A stretch of 24,714 nt of DNA from Desulfurococcales archaeon (GTDB lineage Archaea > Thermoproteota > Thermoprotei_A > Sulfolobales > Ignisphaeraceae), in the NCBI GenBank assembly GCA_027066265.1, contig JAMOOB010000506.1:1-24714 (forward strand), in the 5' to 3' direction. Below are positions 1 to 7,143 of the stretch, one piece after another. The notes under the pieces were generated by a model that saw only the letters and a list, made by a program, of their open reading frames with translations, was not told the DNA's origin and did no database searches. How positions within the stretch are numbered: the first letter of the stretch is position 1; every line of letters starts with the position of its first letter. The position numbers and the translations under genes were made by a program.

Positions 1-5
1 CGATT

Positions 6-1235
6 TCAGAGCTCGACAGATCTTTCGAACTTCTTCAGTTGCTCAATGATGTTGCTGAGCTTGTCGTAGTACTGCCTAGCAAGCCTGATGATTGCTTCGG
101 CTCGCGGTTTCAGCCACGGTTTCTCGGACAGCCTATCAACATCGAACGTCAGTATCTCTTCGAGTACCTCCATAGCCTTCTTGAAGTCCCCGCCCTTGAT
201 AAGGTTCTTAGCGGTCTCCAGCTTGTTGGCGAGCTCAGCTACCTCGCCCAGCGAATCCTCGATGACCTTCTTGATGTCGGCGAGCTGGCTTCGATCCTTT
301 GCTAGGTACGGCAACAGATCGAACACCGCGTTCATCAGGTTATCAATGGTTACGCCGTACAGCGCTAGGTACGCCGCGTACAGCTTGGGGAACTTCTCGA
401 TTATGGTTCTATCTGATACCAGAACGCCTTTCGATCTCAACGACTTCAGCAAGGGTACCGCGTTGACGTGGTAAATCTTGTATACCGGCTCGTCTAGTTG
501 CTTGATCTTGCTGACCAGTATCCTCAGCGCGTATTCATGCATCGCCTTCACGTCCTCCATGCTAGCGATCGGCGATAGCTGAACGTGGTTCTGTGCATGA
601 ATCCACCTAGCTTCCAGCGCTCGCAGTATCGCAACATCGTCGTTCAGGTAGTCTCCGAATATCCTAACGCTGAACCTGTCGTAGAGCGCCTGCAACTCTT
701 CGTCTTGCGGAACCTCGTTGCTGGCACCGATGCAAGTCCATAGAGCTACCGACCTCGTTTCCCCAGTCATCGGATCGTAGACCACCCGCTCCTGCAACAT
801 GGACAGCAAGCTGTTCAGGATCGCGCTGTTAGCCTTGAAGATCTCGTCGAGAAATACGATATCAGCGTTAACGATGTTGCTCCACCTACGTTGATAGACC
901 CCGTTCGCCAGCGCACGTATGTCGACCGCGCCAAAGAGCTCGGAGTAGTCCGTGAACCGAGTCAGTAGGTATCGATAGAACCTAGCATCTAGAAGCCTAG
1001 CTAGAGAATGCGCCAAGAAGCTTTTCGCAGTACCCGGCGGACTAATCAGAACAACGTGTTCTTTCGCAACCAGAGCCAGCATTACACCGCGAACATAGTC
1101 TTCGTGACCGATCACAATCTCGTTCAGCTTCTTTTCCACGGCTAGAAGCCTCGCCCTCGCCTGGGATACGCTGGATACGTTTCCATTAACATGAGCCTGG
1201 ATCTGAGCTTGGATTTGGGTTTGAGACGTAGACAT
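6..1235 (-). CDS. MoxR-family AAA+ ATPase
   Basis: The product is a 409-residue AAA+ ATPase of the MoxR/RavA group, which remodels or assembles protein complexes at the cost of ATP. In order it shows the MoxR lead-in IVIGHEDYVRGVMLAL (about 40-55), Walker A SPPGTAKS (65-72), Walker B IVFLDEIFK (126-134), sensor 1 GASNEVP (170-176) and a probable arginine finger near R187. The C-terminal third is helical. I start at the ATG at 1235 because GGGAGA lies just upstream and a TATA box is at 1270-1277; a GTG five codons earlier would overlap that leader. The palindrome site at 1292-1303 precedes the TATA box. MoxR ATPases usually act with a von Willebrand A protein; none is visible here. The family call is firm and the substrate is unknown. 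Confidence 0.93.
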   Translation of the reverse strand: MSTSQTQIQAQIQAHVNGNVSSVSQARARLLAVEKKLNEIVIGHEDYVRGVMLALVAKEHVVLISPPGTAKSFLAHSLARLLDARFYRYLLTRFTDYSELFGAVDIRALANGVYQRRWSNIVNADIVFLDEIFKANSAILNSLLSMLQERVVYDPMTGETRSVALWTCIGASNEVPQDEELQALYDRFSVRIFGDYLNDDVAILRALEARWIHAQNHVQLSPIASMEDVKAMHEYALRILVSKIKQLDEPVYKIYHVNAVPLLKSLRSKGVLVSDRTIIEKFPKLYAAYLALYGVTIDNLMNAVFDLLPYLAKDRSQLADIKKVIEDSLGEVAELANKLETAKNLIKGGDFKKAMEVLEEILTFDVDRLSEKPWLKPRAEAIIRLARQYYDKLSNIIEQLKKFERSVEL

Positions 1236-1266
1236 GTGTTTCTCCCGCACAGATCTAGCACAGGAT

Positions 1267-1303
1267 CAGTATAAAAACCCTCGCGCCATGTACACAGCTG
1301 TGG
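1267..1303 (-). promoter_or_regulatory. Palindrome promoter of the MoxR gene
   Basis: ACACAGCTGTGG at 1292-1303 (one base from the consensus palindrome) is followed on the minus strand, after 14 bp, by a TATA box TTTTTATA at 1270-1277, about 35 bp before the ATG. Confidence 0.8.
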
Positions 1304-1313
1304 AGAAGGATCC

Positions 1314-1778
1314 TTACCACGGCTCCGTCACGGCTCTGATCTCCACTATCTTTTCGTACCCTTCAAATTCTCGTACCTCGAATACCGGATACCCCTCGCT
1401 GATACCTATCGTAGCTATTCGCGTACCCGGTTTTTCGTTCACAAGTTTCTCTGCTTCATTCCATGTTTTCGCGATTGCAATAGTCTTCATCTTTATCATC
1501 AGTACGTCGATTCCGTTCCTCTTAGCGTACTCCACCAACCTAGCTATGTAGCTGATGGGAAGCTCGACAACGATGACTTTGGCACCGTGTTGCCTGGCTA
1601 GAGATATCACAACGACCTCCGGAGTAATGTACCTGGCACGAACGATCTTGACTCTGCCAAGCCTCCGCTTCAAGGCATCTATCTGCGCCTTCAATGGTTC
1701 GTAGACCGGTAGCCACAGAACGACAGCTTCCGGATCGGGATCCTCATAGACACACCTCACGTGTTCCGGAACAACCAT
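1314..1778 (-). CDS. Unknown 154-residue alpha/beta protein
   Basis: I do not recognise the family. The sequence alternates short hydrophobic strands (VVLWLPV, VVVISLA, KVIVVELP, VLMIKM, IATIGI) with charged helices, as in a small alpha/beta sandwich fold, and has no cysteine cluster or membrane segment. The ATG at 1778 is chosen because GGTGAGAAG lies directly before it; a TTG four codons upstream would consume that site. It lies 104 bp downstream of the 1883-3136 gene and just before the MoxR gene. A T-rich TATA-like tract at 1867-1880 could be its promoter or the terminator of the preceding gene. The tight cluster suggests it works with one of its two larger neighbours, but that is inference. 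Confidence 0.8.
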   Translation of the reverse strand: MVVPEHVRCVYEDPDPEAVVLWLPVYEPLKAQIDALKRRLGRVKIVRARYITPEVVVISLARQHGAKVIVVELPISYIARLVEYAKRNGIDVLMIKMKTIAIAKTWNEAEKLVNEKPGTRIATIGISEGYPVFEVREFEGYEKIVEIRAVTEPW

Positions 1779-1861
1779 TCTTCTCACCAACGATACTACT
1801 AGAGATGGAGAGCACAGAAAAGCGGGGGAGGATCATCGAGTTTCGAACAATGATAGAGCTA

Positions 1862-1882
1862 GAAAGATAAAAAGAAAGAGCG
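1862..1882 (-). terminator. T-rich tract after the 417-residue gene
   Basis: Directly after the stop codon of the 1883-3136 gene the minus strand reads as a T/C-rich run (CTTTCTTTTTATCTTTC). Archaeal termination commonly uses such T tracts. It also resembles a TATA box, so it may serve the next gene. Confidence 0.4.
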
Positions 1883-3136
1883 CTATCCTTCGAGCTGAGC
1901 AAGGAACTTCTTGAATGCTTCGAGCAGAGCCTTCTTGTACTCTAGACGCTCCTCGTACTTCTTAAGGTTCCTCTTCTTCTTCTGTTGCTCAGCCTCAGCA
2001 ATCTTCTGCTCGAGTTCCCGCACATCGGCGGAGAGATGCTTGATCGCTACCTTAACGAGCTCCTTGGCATGCTCGGGCTCTAGGTATATCGGTATAGCCT
2101 TGACACCGTATCGCTCAGCAATCTTGTTCCAGACATCGGGTCTTATGTTCGCCAGCGCCGCTACCTTTCTCAATTCTTGCTGTATCCACTCAGTCACGCG
2201 CTTAGCTTCCTCCACAGCTTCCTCAGACACCGCTATCCACACACCGTACTCATCAACATTGGCGAAGATTCTACGAATCTTCTCGTACGCTTCGCTCCTG
2301 ATACCTTCCAGCCTCGACGCAACGCTCCTCCTCACAGCATCGCTGAAATCCCTGATCTCTTGGTAACCCTTCTCGTTCGCCAACACCTTGACCTCTTGCA
2401 CCAAGTACTTCGATGGCAACCTCATTGCCAATAGGTACAGCTTTACGAGCTCCTGTCTAGATGGAACCGACCTTTCTGTAGCCGTAACTTGCTGTGCTTG
2501 ATGAACCTCCTGAGGCTTCTGAAGATCTTCGAGCTCAAGCTCCTCGCCTCTAAGAATCTCTTCGGGATTCACCACGATATCGCGACGCTCTTCAACTTCT
2601 TGCTCTTCTTCATCTTCTTCCTCCTTCTCCTCTTTCTCTTCAAGTTCTTTGATTTTCAAGTACAGCAACGTTGCCGCAATGTTGTGCTCCGGCTTAGACT
2701 TCGATATTGCGAACCCAGCATTGAGAACCTTCGGCTTCAGCTCTTCCCAGGGTATCGTCAATCCGTACTTACTACCTTCCCTAGCAACCTTCTCGAGAAC
2801 CTCGAAGTTCTCTATAACGATGTTACTATCTTCATATCTTTTTCCTTCAACGATTTTTCCAATAAGAAGGTAGTGATCACCATATTTACCGCTATGCCTG
2901 GCAGAAACAATTATCGCAGCAAAGGATTCTCTAACAGCAATACTACGCTCTTTACCATCTTTCGCACCATAAACATTTATTTCCCTAGCATAGATGTACT
3001 TTCCATGGTACAGCATTATTGGAGGCAACAAAATCGTTACGCGAGATAGATCGGATCTACGACTATTGAAGACTATCTTTAAAGTTATGAATTTCGACTG
3101 AGGCTCTGGAACAAGAACTTCTTTATCCTGAGCCAT
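1883..3136 (-). CDS. Unknown 417-residue protein with acidic linker and coiled coil
   Basis: Three parts are visible. Residues about 10-160 form a strand-rich domain (FITLKIVFNS, VTILLPPIML, SFAAIIVSARH). A very acidic low-complexity linker of Glu/Asp repeats follows at about 163-185. A helical C-terminal half ends in a strongly charged predicted coiled coil (about 370-417, rich in K/E with QQKKKR). The start at 3136 is chosen because GGGAGAAA precedes this ATG; a start nine codons earlier falls between TATA box and leader. The same ribosome-site style is used by the MoxR gene, and both have a palindrome promoter, so they may be co-expressed partners, this protein being a candidate MoxR client or scaffold. 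No domain name can be supported. Confidence 0.85.
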   Translation of the reverse strand: MAQDKEVLVPEPQSKFITLKIVFNSRRSDLSRVTILLPPIMLYHGKYIYAREINVYGAKDGKERSIAVRESFAAIIVSARHSGKYGDHYLLIGKIVEGKRYEDSNIVIENFEVLEKVAREGSKYGLTIPWEELKPKVLNAGFAISKSKPEHNIAATLLYLKIKELEEKEEKEEEDEEEQEVEERRDIVVNPEEILRGEELELEDLQKPQEVHQAQQVTATERSVPSRQELVKLYLLAMRLPSKYLVQEVKVLANEKGYQEIRDFSDAVRRSVASRLEGIRSEAYEKIRRIFANVDEYGVWIAVSEEAVEEAKRVTEWIQQELRKVAALANIRPDVWNKIAERYGVKAIPIYLEPEHAKELVKVAIKHLSADVRELEQKIAEAEQQKKKRNLKKYEERLEYKKALLEAFKKFLAQLEG

Positions 3137-3170
3137 TTTCTCTCCCGAGCATAGGTCTGGCACAGATAGG

Positions 3171-3194
3171 GTATAAACTTTTCCACAGCTGTTG
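3171..3194 (-). promoter_or_regulatory. Palindrome promoter of the 417-residue gene
   Basis: CCACAGCTGTTG at 3183-3194 (one mismatch) lies only about 5 bp upstream of the TATA box TTTATA at 3172-3177, which is about 36 bp before the ATG. The spacing is about one DNA turn shorter than at the MoxR gene. Confidence 0.7.
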
Positions 3195-3267
3195 CATAGA
3201 GAAGCAGATGAACGACGAAACCAGAATCGATAAACAAGAAAAGCGAAGAAAAGAAAATATATGTGGA

Positions 3268-3657
3268 TTATGTGTGCCTACACGTATATTTATAACAATG
3301 GTGCCATGTATATCTATACATGCGCCTGATTATGGGGTTCCGACCCTCGAACTCGATTTTACTACGACGCTCTTCGCTTGCAAGATCTATGCACATCACC
3401 TCGGCATATAACATTATTCCATTTGATGAAATTGGTGAGTCGCTACTGAACACGAATGCTTTGACGCCATTCAAACTGAATATCCCTATTTGTCGCGATG
3501 GTATGGACATCAATTGCTCGGCGACGTTACCGTACTTCTCCCGCACGAGTTCTACGAATGTTTGCCAATCGTTAGTAACGGCATGTGCGTAGTGTTCCTG
3601 GATCTCGACATCATCATCATCACCAAGAATAGTTAGTTTCAACACCATTGTGGGCAT
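3268..3657 (-). CDS. Unknown 129-residue acidic protein
   Basis: The protein has a short strand (MVLKLTIL), an acidic stretch DDDDVEIQEH, a helical middle (TFVELVREKYGNVAEQLM) and a basic, aromatic C-terminal tail rich in Arg, Tyr, His and Cys. I do not recognise it. A good TATA box (GCTTTTATAC, 3690-3699) lies 33 bp before the ATG at 3657, and GGGTGG sits five bases before that ATG; a second ATG three codons on (3648) is possible. The start region lies in an inverted repeat (3650-3665). The palindrome CATGTATA-TC-TATACATG (3305-3322) falls near the 3' end of the gene. The tail differs in composition from the body, so the true stop region may have been altered. Confidence 0.65.
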   Translation of the reverse strand: MPTMVLKLTILGDDDDVEIQEHYAHAVTNDWQTFVELVREKYGNVAEQLMSIPSRQIGIFSLNGVKAFVFSSDSPISSNGIMLYAEVMCIDLASEERRSKIEFEGRNPIIRRMYRYTWHHCYKYTCRHT

Positions 3658-3665
3658 CTGCCCAC
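3650..3665 (-). promoter_or_regulatory. Inverted repeat over a start codon
   Basis: GTGGGCA-TC-TGCCCAC is a perfect dyad. In the minus-strand transcript it can fold as GUGGGC-AGAU-GCCCAC, placing the ribosome site in the stem and the first AUG in the loop and stem. It lies where transcription should begin (about 25 bp after the TATA box), so it could be an operator or an RNA structure that limits translation. Confidence 0.5.
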
Positions 3666-3699
3666 CCGAGGAATATATAGATGGTGTAGGTATAAAAGC

Positions 3700-4141
3700 T
3701 TTATCTATATTCTTTATCTATGAACAGAATGTGATAGAGTGGAAGATGTGTATGATCGCAATTAGTTGATAGTGCATTGAGTGTGTTGCAAGGTGTGGAG
3801 TACGCGTGGATTCGATATACGTTGTGGATCTACTGCGCTAGTTCTCGCATTGCTTGGAGATATCCAGTTCTCTATGATGAGCATTTGTCGATGCGTTGCT
3901 CAGAGCGGAAGAAGTTATAGCAATTGAGGTGCAACGCGATCATTGCTGGAGCTCATCGTTCCCGCCTCTCATCATCGTGGAATCAGATGCTCCTCCAAGC
4001 AGTACGAGAGCTAGAGCGGTAGATATGCTACGCGTATCGTGTCTTCGTTGGTACCCAGCAACGTATCCGTTATTCACACCCACGGCATGATACAGAATAC
4101 TACGTCGATTTGAATCGTGAGGTGTACGAAAAGAGAGGTGT
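3700..4141. other. 440-bp stretch without a convincing gene
   Basis: Several short frames are open on both strands (for example a 64-codon plus-strand frame at 3896-4090 with a TTG start), but none has a clear promoter plus ribosome site. No palindrome site, long repeat or GC-rich hairpin was seen. Confidence 0.5.
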
Positions 4142-4891
4142 TTAGCATCTCCATTTCTCGCGTATCTTCGATCTGTTCGTGGGTTTGCAAATGACTTTGA
4201 ACCCCGATTCTCGTAGGAGCTCGACGAGCTTCAGGGCGTGCTCGACTCTTGGCTCCGGAAGCTCTATTCCTTCTCTCCACGCATAGTTGTCCCAACCAAC
4301 GTAGATCACGTCGGGAGAGATCTCGATCATCGCGTAGTACAGCCCCTCATCGAAGAGGAGGATCGGTTCGATAGAGATCCATATCTCTCCCTTCCAGACT
4401 CCGCGTACTCGCCTCATCGCCTTGATCCTCTCGCTCGGTGGAGGAGCCTTCGAGATGCGGTAAGCCTTGTAGACATCGTCTAGGTTCGTCTCTATCGTAG
4501 CACCAAGGATACAGTTCCCGGGAATCGCATCGATGAACTCGAGAAACCGCTTTGGGTTCTTCGTCAAGAGCAAGAACCTGGTTTTCGGAAACTTCGAGAT
4601 GTGTTCCAGCACGCGAAGAATCCATTCCCTAGGAACCCACTCACCAAACATATCCCCCATATCACTAACGAACACCAGCTCCCCAGGTCGGAACCTTACG
4701 CTCAGCTCGCATTCATGGAAAGCTGGTTCGAAACCAACATCCCTATACTTCTTCGTACGCTTCAGGAACCGCTCAACCATTCTCCGAGACCAACAGTAGA
4801 TACATTCATGACGACATCCAGTAATCGGGTTCCAAGTACGGGTAACGAGATTGAACATTCGCGTTCCTTCGTATCTGGATCTGCGAACCAT
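4142..4891 (-). CDS. Radical SAM protein of the phage Gp37/Gp68 (DUF5131-like) family
   Basis: This 249-residue protein carries the radical SAM signature CX3CX2C (C26, C30, C33, in TGCRHECIYCW) preceded by TWNPITGC, the hallmark of the Gp37/Gp68-like family, and later family-like segments VFVSDMGDMFGEWV, RFLLLTKNPKRF and IWISIEPIL. The cysteines should bind a 4Fe-4S cluster that cleaves S-adenosylmethionine; the target of these proteins is not known. The ATG at 4891 has GGTGAT just before it. It lies 39 bp after the 4931-5362 gene and is probably the last gene of that operon. Length is usual for the family. Family membership is confident, function is not. Confidence 0.9.
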   Translation of the reverse strand: MVRRSRYEGTRMFNLVTRTWNPITGCRHECIYCWSRRMVERFLKRTKKYRDVGFEPAFHECELSVRFRPGELVFVSDMGDMFGEWVPREWILRVLEHISKFPKTRFLLLTKNPKRFLEFIDAIPGNCILGATIETNLDDVYKAYRISKAPPPSERIKAMRRVRGVWKGEIWISIEPILLFDEGLYYAMIEISPDVIYVGWDNYAWREGIELPEPRVEHALKLVELLRESGFKVICKPTNRSKIREKWRC

Positions 4892-4930
4892 GGTATCACC
4901 TACGCTAATTTCGATCTCAACGAATTGAGG

Positions 4931-5362
4931 CTATCCATGGAGATTTTTCACCGTATAGAAGCGCGTCGCTGGCAGTAATCTAGATACCGTGGCTACGTCC
5001 AGCAGATCGTAGATCTCTCTATGGATTACGGTTCCTATCCTCGGAGGCTTCCTATCCGCATAGACGAACACGGCTTCCCTAACATTGCTGGGTCTATACA
5101 TCTCCAGCAACTTCCTAGGGAAGTAAACGACTATCGTTCTGTTGGAGCTAGGATCGTAGATCTCCCAGAGCGTTCTTGCAAGGTCAAACATCTTGGCAAA
5201 ACAATCGCTACCGACATCGAGGAACCTAGCAACATCTATCCAGATAGCTTCGCCACACATCCTAGCCAACGCATCTCTAAGAAGTTCCGCGAGCTCGTCA
5301 CTCTCCACAACAACGGTTCCACCACTGCGAAGATGACGAAGGATCTCCCCAACCGTATTCAT
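4931..5362 (-). CDS. Unknown 143-residue protein
   Basis: An alpha/beta protein with segments GGTVVVESDELAELLRDAL, EAIWIDVARFL, RTIVVYFPRKLL and EAVFVYADRKPPRIGTV. Its strand order hints at a small nucleotide-binding or regulatory fold, but no Walker or catalytic motif is seen and I do not name it. The ATG at 5362 overlaps the stop codon of the upstream gene (positions 5359-5362), so the two are translationally coupled. The radical SAM gene follows 39 bp downstream, giving a three-gene operon starting near 5796. Confidence 0.78.
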   Translation of the reverse strand: MNTVGEILRHLRSGGTVVVESDELAELLRDALARMCGEAIWIDVARFLDVGSDCFAKMFDLARTLWEIYDPSSNRTIVVYFPRKLLEMYRPSNVREAVFVYADRKPPRIGTVIHREIYDLLDVATVSRLLPATRFYTVKNLHG

Positions 5363-5796
5363 GATTCTTCACCCACCAAACCTTCGAAGAACCATTCGGG
5401 TACCTCGATCCTCTGTAGAAGCATTTCTTTCAGCTCCTCGATTCGCCTAATCAGCTTCTCTTCTCGTCGACGCTCGATGCCTAGGTAGTAACCGTAGAGC
5501 CACAGACAGTAGAACTCGAAGAGCCTTACATAGGTCTCGATATCGAACGGATCGTAGAGATCCCCAAAGCGATCCTCCACCTTCCTCAGCATTGCTTGGA
5601 ACCTACGTAGGTACCGATCGTTGCTACGCATATCGAACATCATATAGTTAAACATGTCTTGCAGAAACGCTCCGAACTCGAAGATCGTGCGAGGCTCTAG
5701 CCCACGCACGTTACGAAGCTCTGTACACATCTCGATAACGTTCCTAATCCTACGCATACCAAGATGCGCACACTTGCCCCGCAAGACGGTCACCAC
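5359..5796 (-). CDS. Unknown 145-residue helical protein
   Basis: Mostly helical and rich in Arg, Glu, Phe, Tyr and Met (for example FGAFLQDMFNYMMFDM and LFEFYCLWLYGYYLG), ending in a charged helix RIEELKEMLLQRIEV. No family is recognised. The start is uncertain: GTG at 5796 or 5793 fits a near-leaderless message, about 25-30 bp after a weak TATA-like box (ACTTTTCAA, near 5820); an ATG 13 codons later is an alternative. The palindrome site at 5845-5856 lies upstream. It is the first gene of the operon that ends with the radical SAM protein. Confidence 0.75.
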   Translation of the reverse strand: MVTVLRGKCAHLGMRRIRNVIEMCTELRNVRGLEPRTIFEFGAFLQDMFNYMMFDMRSNDRYLRRFQAMLRKVEDRFGDLYDPFDIETYVRLFEFYCLWLYGYYLGIERRREEKLIRRIEELKEMLLQRIEVPEWFFEGLVGEES

Positions 5797-5814
5797 CGTA
5801 TTCTAGGGAAGGGA

Positions 5815-5856
5815 CTTGAAAAGTTCGGAGACTCGTTTTCATTCCCACAGCTGTGG
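5815..5856 (-). promoter_or_regulatory. Palindrome promoter of the 5.8-kb operon
   Basis: CCACAGCTGTGG at 5845-5856 is a perfect copy, flanked upstream by TCT. It overlaps the last codons of the preceding gene, where it encodes Pro-Gln-Leu-Trp. A weak TATA-like ACTTTTCAA lies about 16-20 bp downstream. Confidence 0.7.
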
Positions 5857-6105
5857 AGATCCATACTCGCTGATTCCTTTCTCGGTCTTGATACGTACTC
5901 TACAGATCAGTCTGTAGTACTTGCATCTATGCACGAGTTCTCGGAGAAACTGTGCAAGGTTGATCGGTCTACAAACGTAGCAACCATGGTTCCAGACGCA
6001 ACCGTTCAGCTTCATTACGTACCACAGAGCGTAGTAGTTGCTCAACCCTCTATCGCTCCACACCTCTACGTACCCGGATTCGGGATCCACGAGAATCTCG
6101 ATCAT
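5839..6105 (-). CDS. Unknown 88-residue protein
   Basis: A small protein with strands IEILVDP and YVEVW, a Tyr/Trp-rich middle (SNYYALWYVMKLNGCVW) and four or five cysteines (C-x5-C-x2-C and later ones) that could bind metal. I do not recognise it. The ATG at 6105 is chosen over an upstream GTG because GGGGTG precedes it and a TATA-like CTTTTTATTTT lies at about 6131-6141, which the longer version would cover. Its last codons contain the palindrome site that belongs to the next gene, so coding and regulatory sequence share bases. Confidence 0.6.
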   Translation of the reverse strand: MIEILVDPESGYVEVWSDRGLSNYYALWYVMKLNGCVWNHGCYVCRPINLAQFLRELVHRCKYYRLICRVRIKTEKGISEYGSPQLWE

Positions 6106-6172
6106 GTGGAGCACCCCGGAGGTGTGGAGAAAATAAAAAGCGTGTTGGGGAACCTCGTCGATCACGGATCTA

Positions 6173-6550
6173 CTACTTGCTTGGTTTGAGCAAGGAGTAC
6201 ACGAACTCTTTGAGCTCGAGCTTGTTCAGCAACCTCTCCAATCTGTAGAGCTGTTCATGCGATACGCCGATCCTTCTACTGAACTGTGCGATGGGTATGT
6301 CGTTCGCTCTCGCGTAGAGTAGCAACACCAGGGTTCTAACGCTGTGGGGATGCCTTAGATAGGTTCTGAGGGGCGTGTCGTACACCAGCCAATCGATGAC
6401 GCCCTCGTTCTTCTTGACCCACTCAGCGATCTCCGGAGGTAACTCGAAGCTATGCACGAGCCTCTTCCTGAACACCACCCTATTGCCCTCTACATACAGC
6501 TTCCTCTTCTTGCGCGGTCTCTTAATGATCGCGGGAGCCGTACCACCCAT
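6173..6550 (-). CDS. Putative HTH protein, 125 residues
   Basis: The N-terminus is very basic (KRPRKKRKL) and the C-terminal half contains a likely helix-turn-helix IPIAQFSRRIGVSHEQLYRLERLL followed by a final helix. It is a candidate DNA-binding regulator. The start at 6550 is set by GGGTGAT four bases upstream and by the promoter: longer versions would run through a TATA box at 6586-6593 and a palindrome site. It lies back to back with the Cren7 gene. The HTH call is by eye and could be wrong; no paralogue is seen in the window. Confidence 0.72.
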   Translation of the reverse strand: MGGTAPAIIKRPRKKRKLYVEGNRVVFRKRLVHSFELPPEIAEWVKKNEGVIDWLVYDTPLRTYLRHPHSVRTLVLLLYARANDIPIAQFSRRIGVSHEQLYRLERLLNKLELKEFVYSLLKPSK

Positions 6551-6585
6551 TCGCATCACCCATACAGATCGTAGCGATGGAGAGA

Positions 6586-6621
6586 GTATATGTGCGCTGA
6601 GCTCCGTATCCACAGCTGTGG
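6586..6621 (-). promoter_or_regulatory. Palindrome promoter of the HTH gene
   Basis: Perfect CCACAGCTGTGG at 6610-6621 with TTTCT on its upstream side, 16 bp from the TATA box ACATATAC (6586-6593), which is 36 bp before the ATG at 6550. It could also influence Cren7 on the other strand. Confidence 0.85.
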
Positions 6622-6717
6622 AGAAATAATGGTTCGTGCAAAGCCTTACCGATACCAGCAACTCCAAACCAACGTGCATAAGAACCTAGCTATTCATCGA
6701 TCCGAACGGTGATCCAG

Positions 6718-6906
6718 ATGGTCACCTGTACCCAACCGGTCAAGGTAAGGACTCCCAGCGGAGAAGAGAAGGAGCTCGTACCAAAGAGAGTATGGATGCT
6801 AGCTCCCAGAGGTAGGAAGGGAGTGAAGATCGGGCTGTTCCAGGATCCAGCAACCGGCAAGTACTTCAGAGCAAAGGTACCGGACGACTACCCAGAGTGC
6901 GGCTAA
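6718..6906 (+). CDS. cren7: Cren7 chromatin protein homologue
   Basis: The 62-residue protein matches Cren7, the small SH3-fold chromatin protein of Crenarchaeota that binds the minor groove, kinks and compacts DNA. Almost every family landmark is present: PVKVRTP (7-13), ELVPKRVW, LAPRGRKGVKIGLF, DPATGKYFRAK and PDDYP. The intercalating region keeps W26 and L28 at the same positions as in Sulfolobus Cren7 as I recall it. I start at the ATG at 6718 because GGTGAT lies four bases before it. No strong TATA box is seen; a divergent palindrome site lies at 6610-6621. Finding it among element-type genes suggests the element shapes its own DNA or that of the host. Host chromosomal origin is the alternative. 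Confidence 0.95.
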   Translation: MVTCTQPVKVRTPSGEEKELVPKRVWMLAPRGRKGVKIGLFQDPATGKYFRAKVPDDYPECG

Positions 6907-7099
6907 AAGCTGTTCTACGTAAAAACGTAGCTCGTTCTACATCGAGCCACACCCTCCTCTTTTTCGTTACACACTCCCGCTTCCTACCTTCGCAAGTTCT
7001 GTACGACCTAACCTCGTGCTCATCGTCACTATCCTCATCGTGGTATTCAAGAGCCACGGGTTTGTGGAACAGCAATGCACCAACTGCAATGTAGAGCAA
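6866..7099 (-). CDS. Doubtful 77-residue frame antisense to the Cren7 end
   Basis: A minus-strand frame opens with TTG at 7099, about 26 bp after a TATA-like ATTATG (about 7124-7130). The predicted product has a hydrophobic start, an acidic stretch (EYHDEDSDDEHEV) and a basic C-terminus. It overlaps the last 41 bases of Cren7 in antisense and has no ribosome site, so it may be chance. The opposite-strand frame here looks even less like a protein. Confidence 0.25.
   Translation of the reverse strand: MLYIAVGALLFHKPVALEYHDEDSDDEHEVRSYRTCEGRKRECVTKKRRVWLDVERATFLRRTAFSRTLGSRPVPLL
6915..6930 (+). terminator. Hairpin after Cren7
   Basis: CTACGT-AAAA-ACGTAG starts nine bases after the Cren7 stop codon, and the plus strand becomes T/C-rich about 25 bases later (CCTCCTCTTTTTC). 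This is a likely transcript end or stability element. Confidence 0.45.
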
Positions 7100-7143
7100 T
7101 TAAGAAGAGTCTCTAACTCAAAAACATAATGAAAGAGAGCGCG

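Noticed and set aside
3300..3365. A stretch with CCTCGAACTCG that recalls a tRNA T-arm or an attachment site
   Set aside because: No complete cloverleaf can be folded around it on either strand, and it lies inside the 3' end of a plausible gene.
3896..4090. Plus-strand 64-codon frame
   Set aside because: TTG start, no ribosome site or TATA box, and an unprotein-like sequence; competing frames on both strands look equally open.
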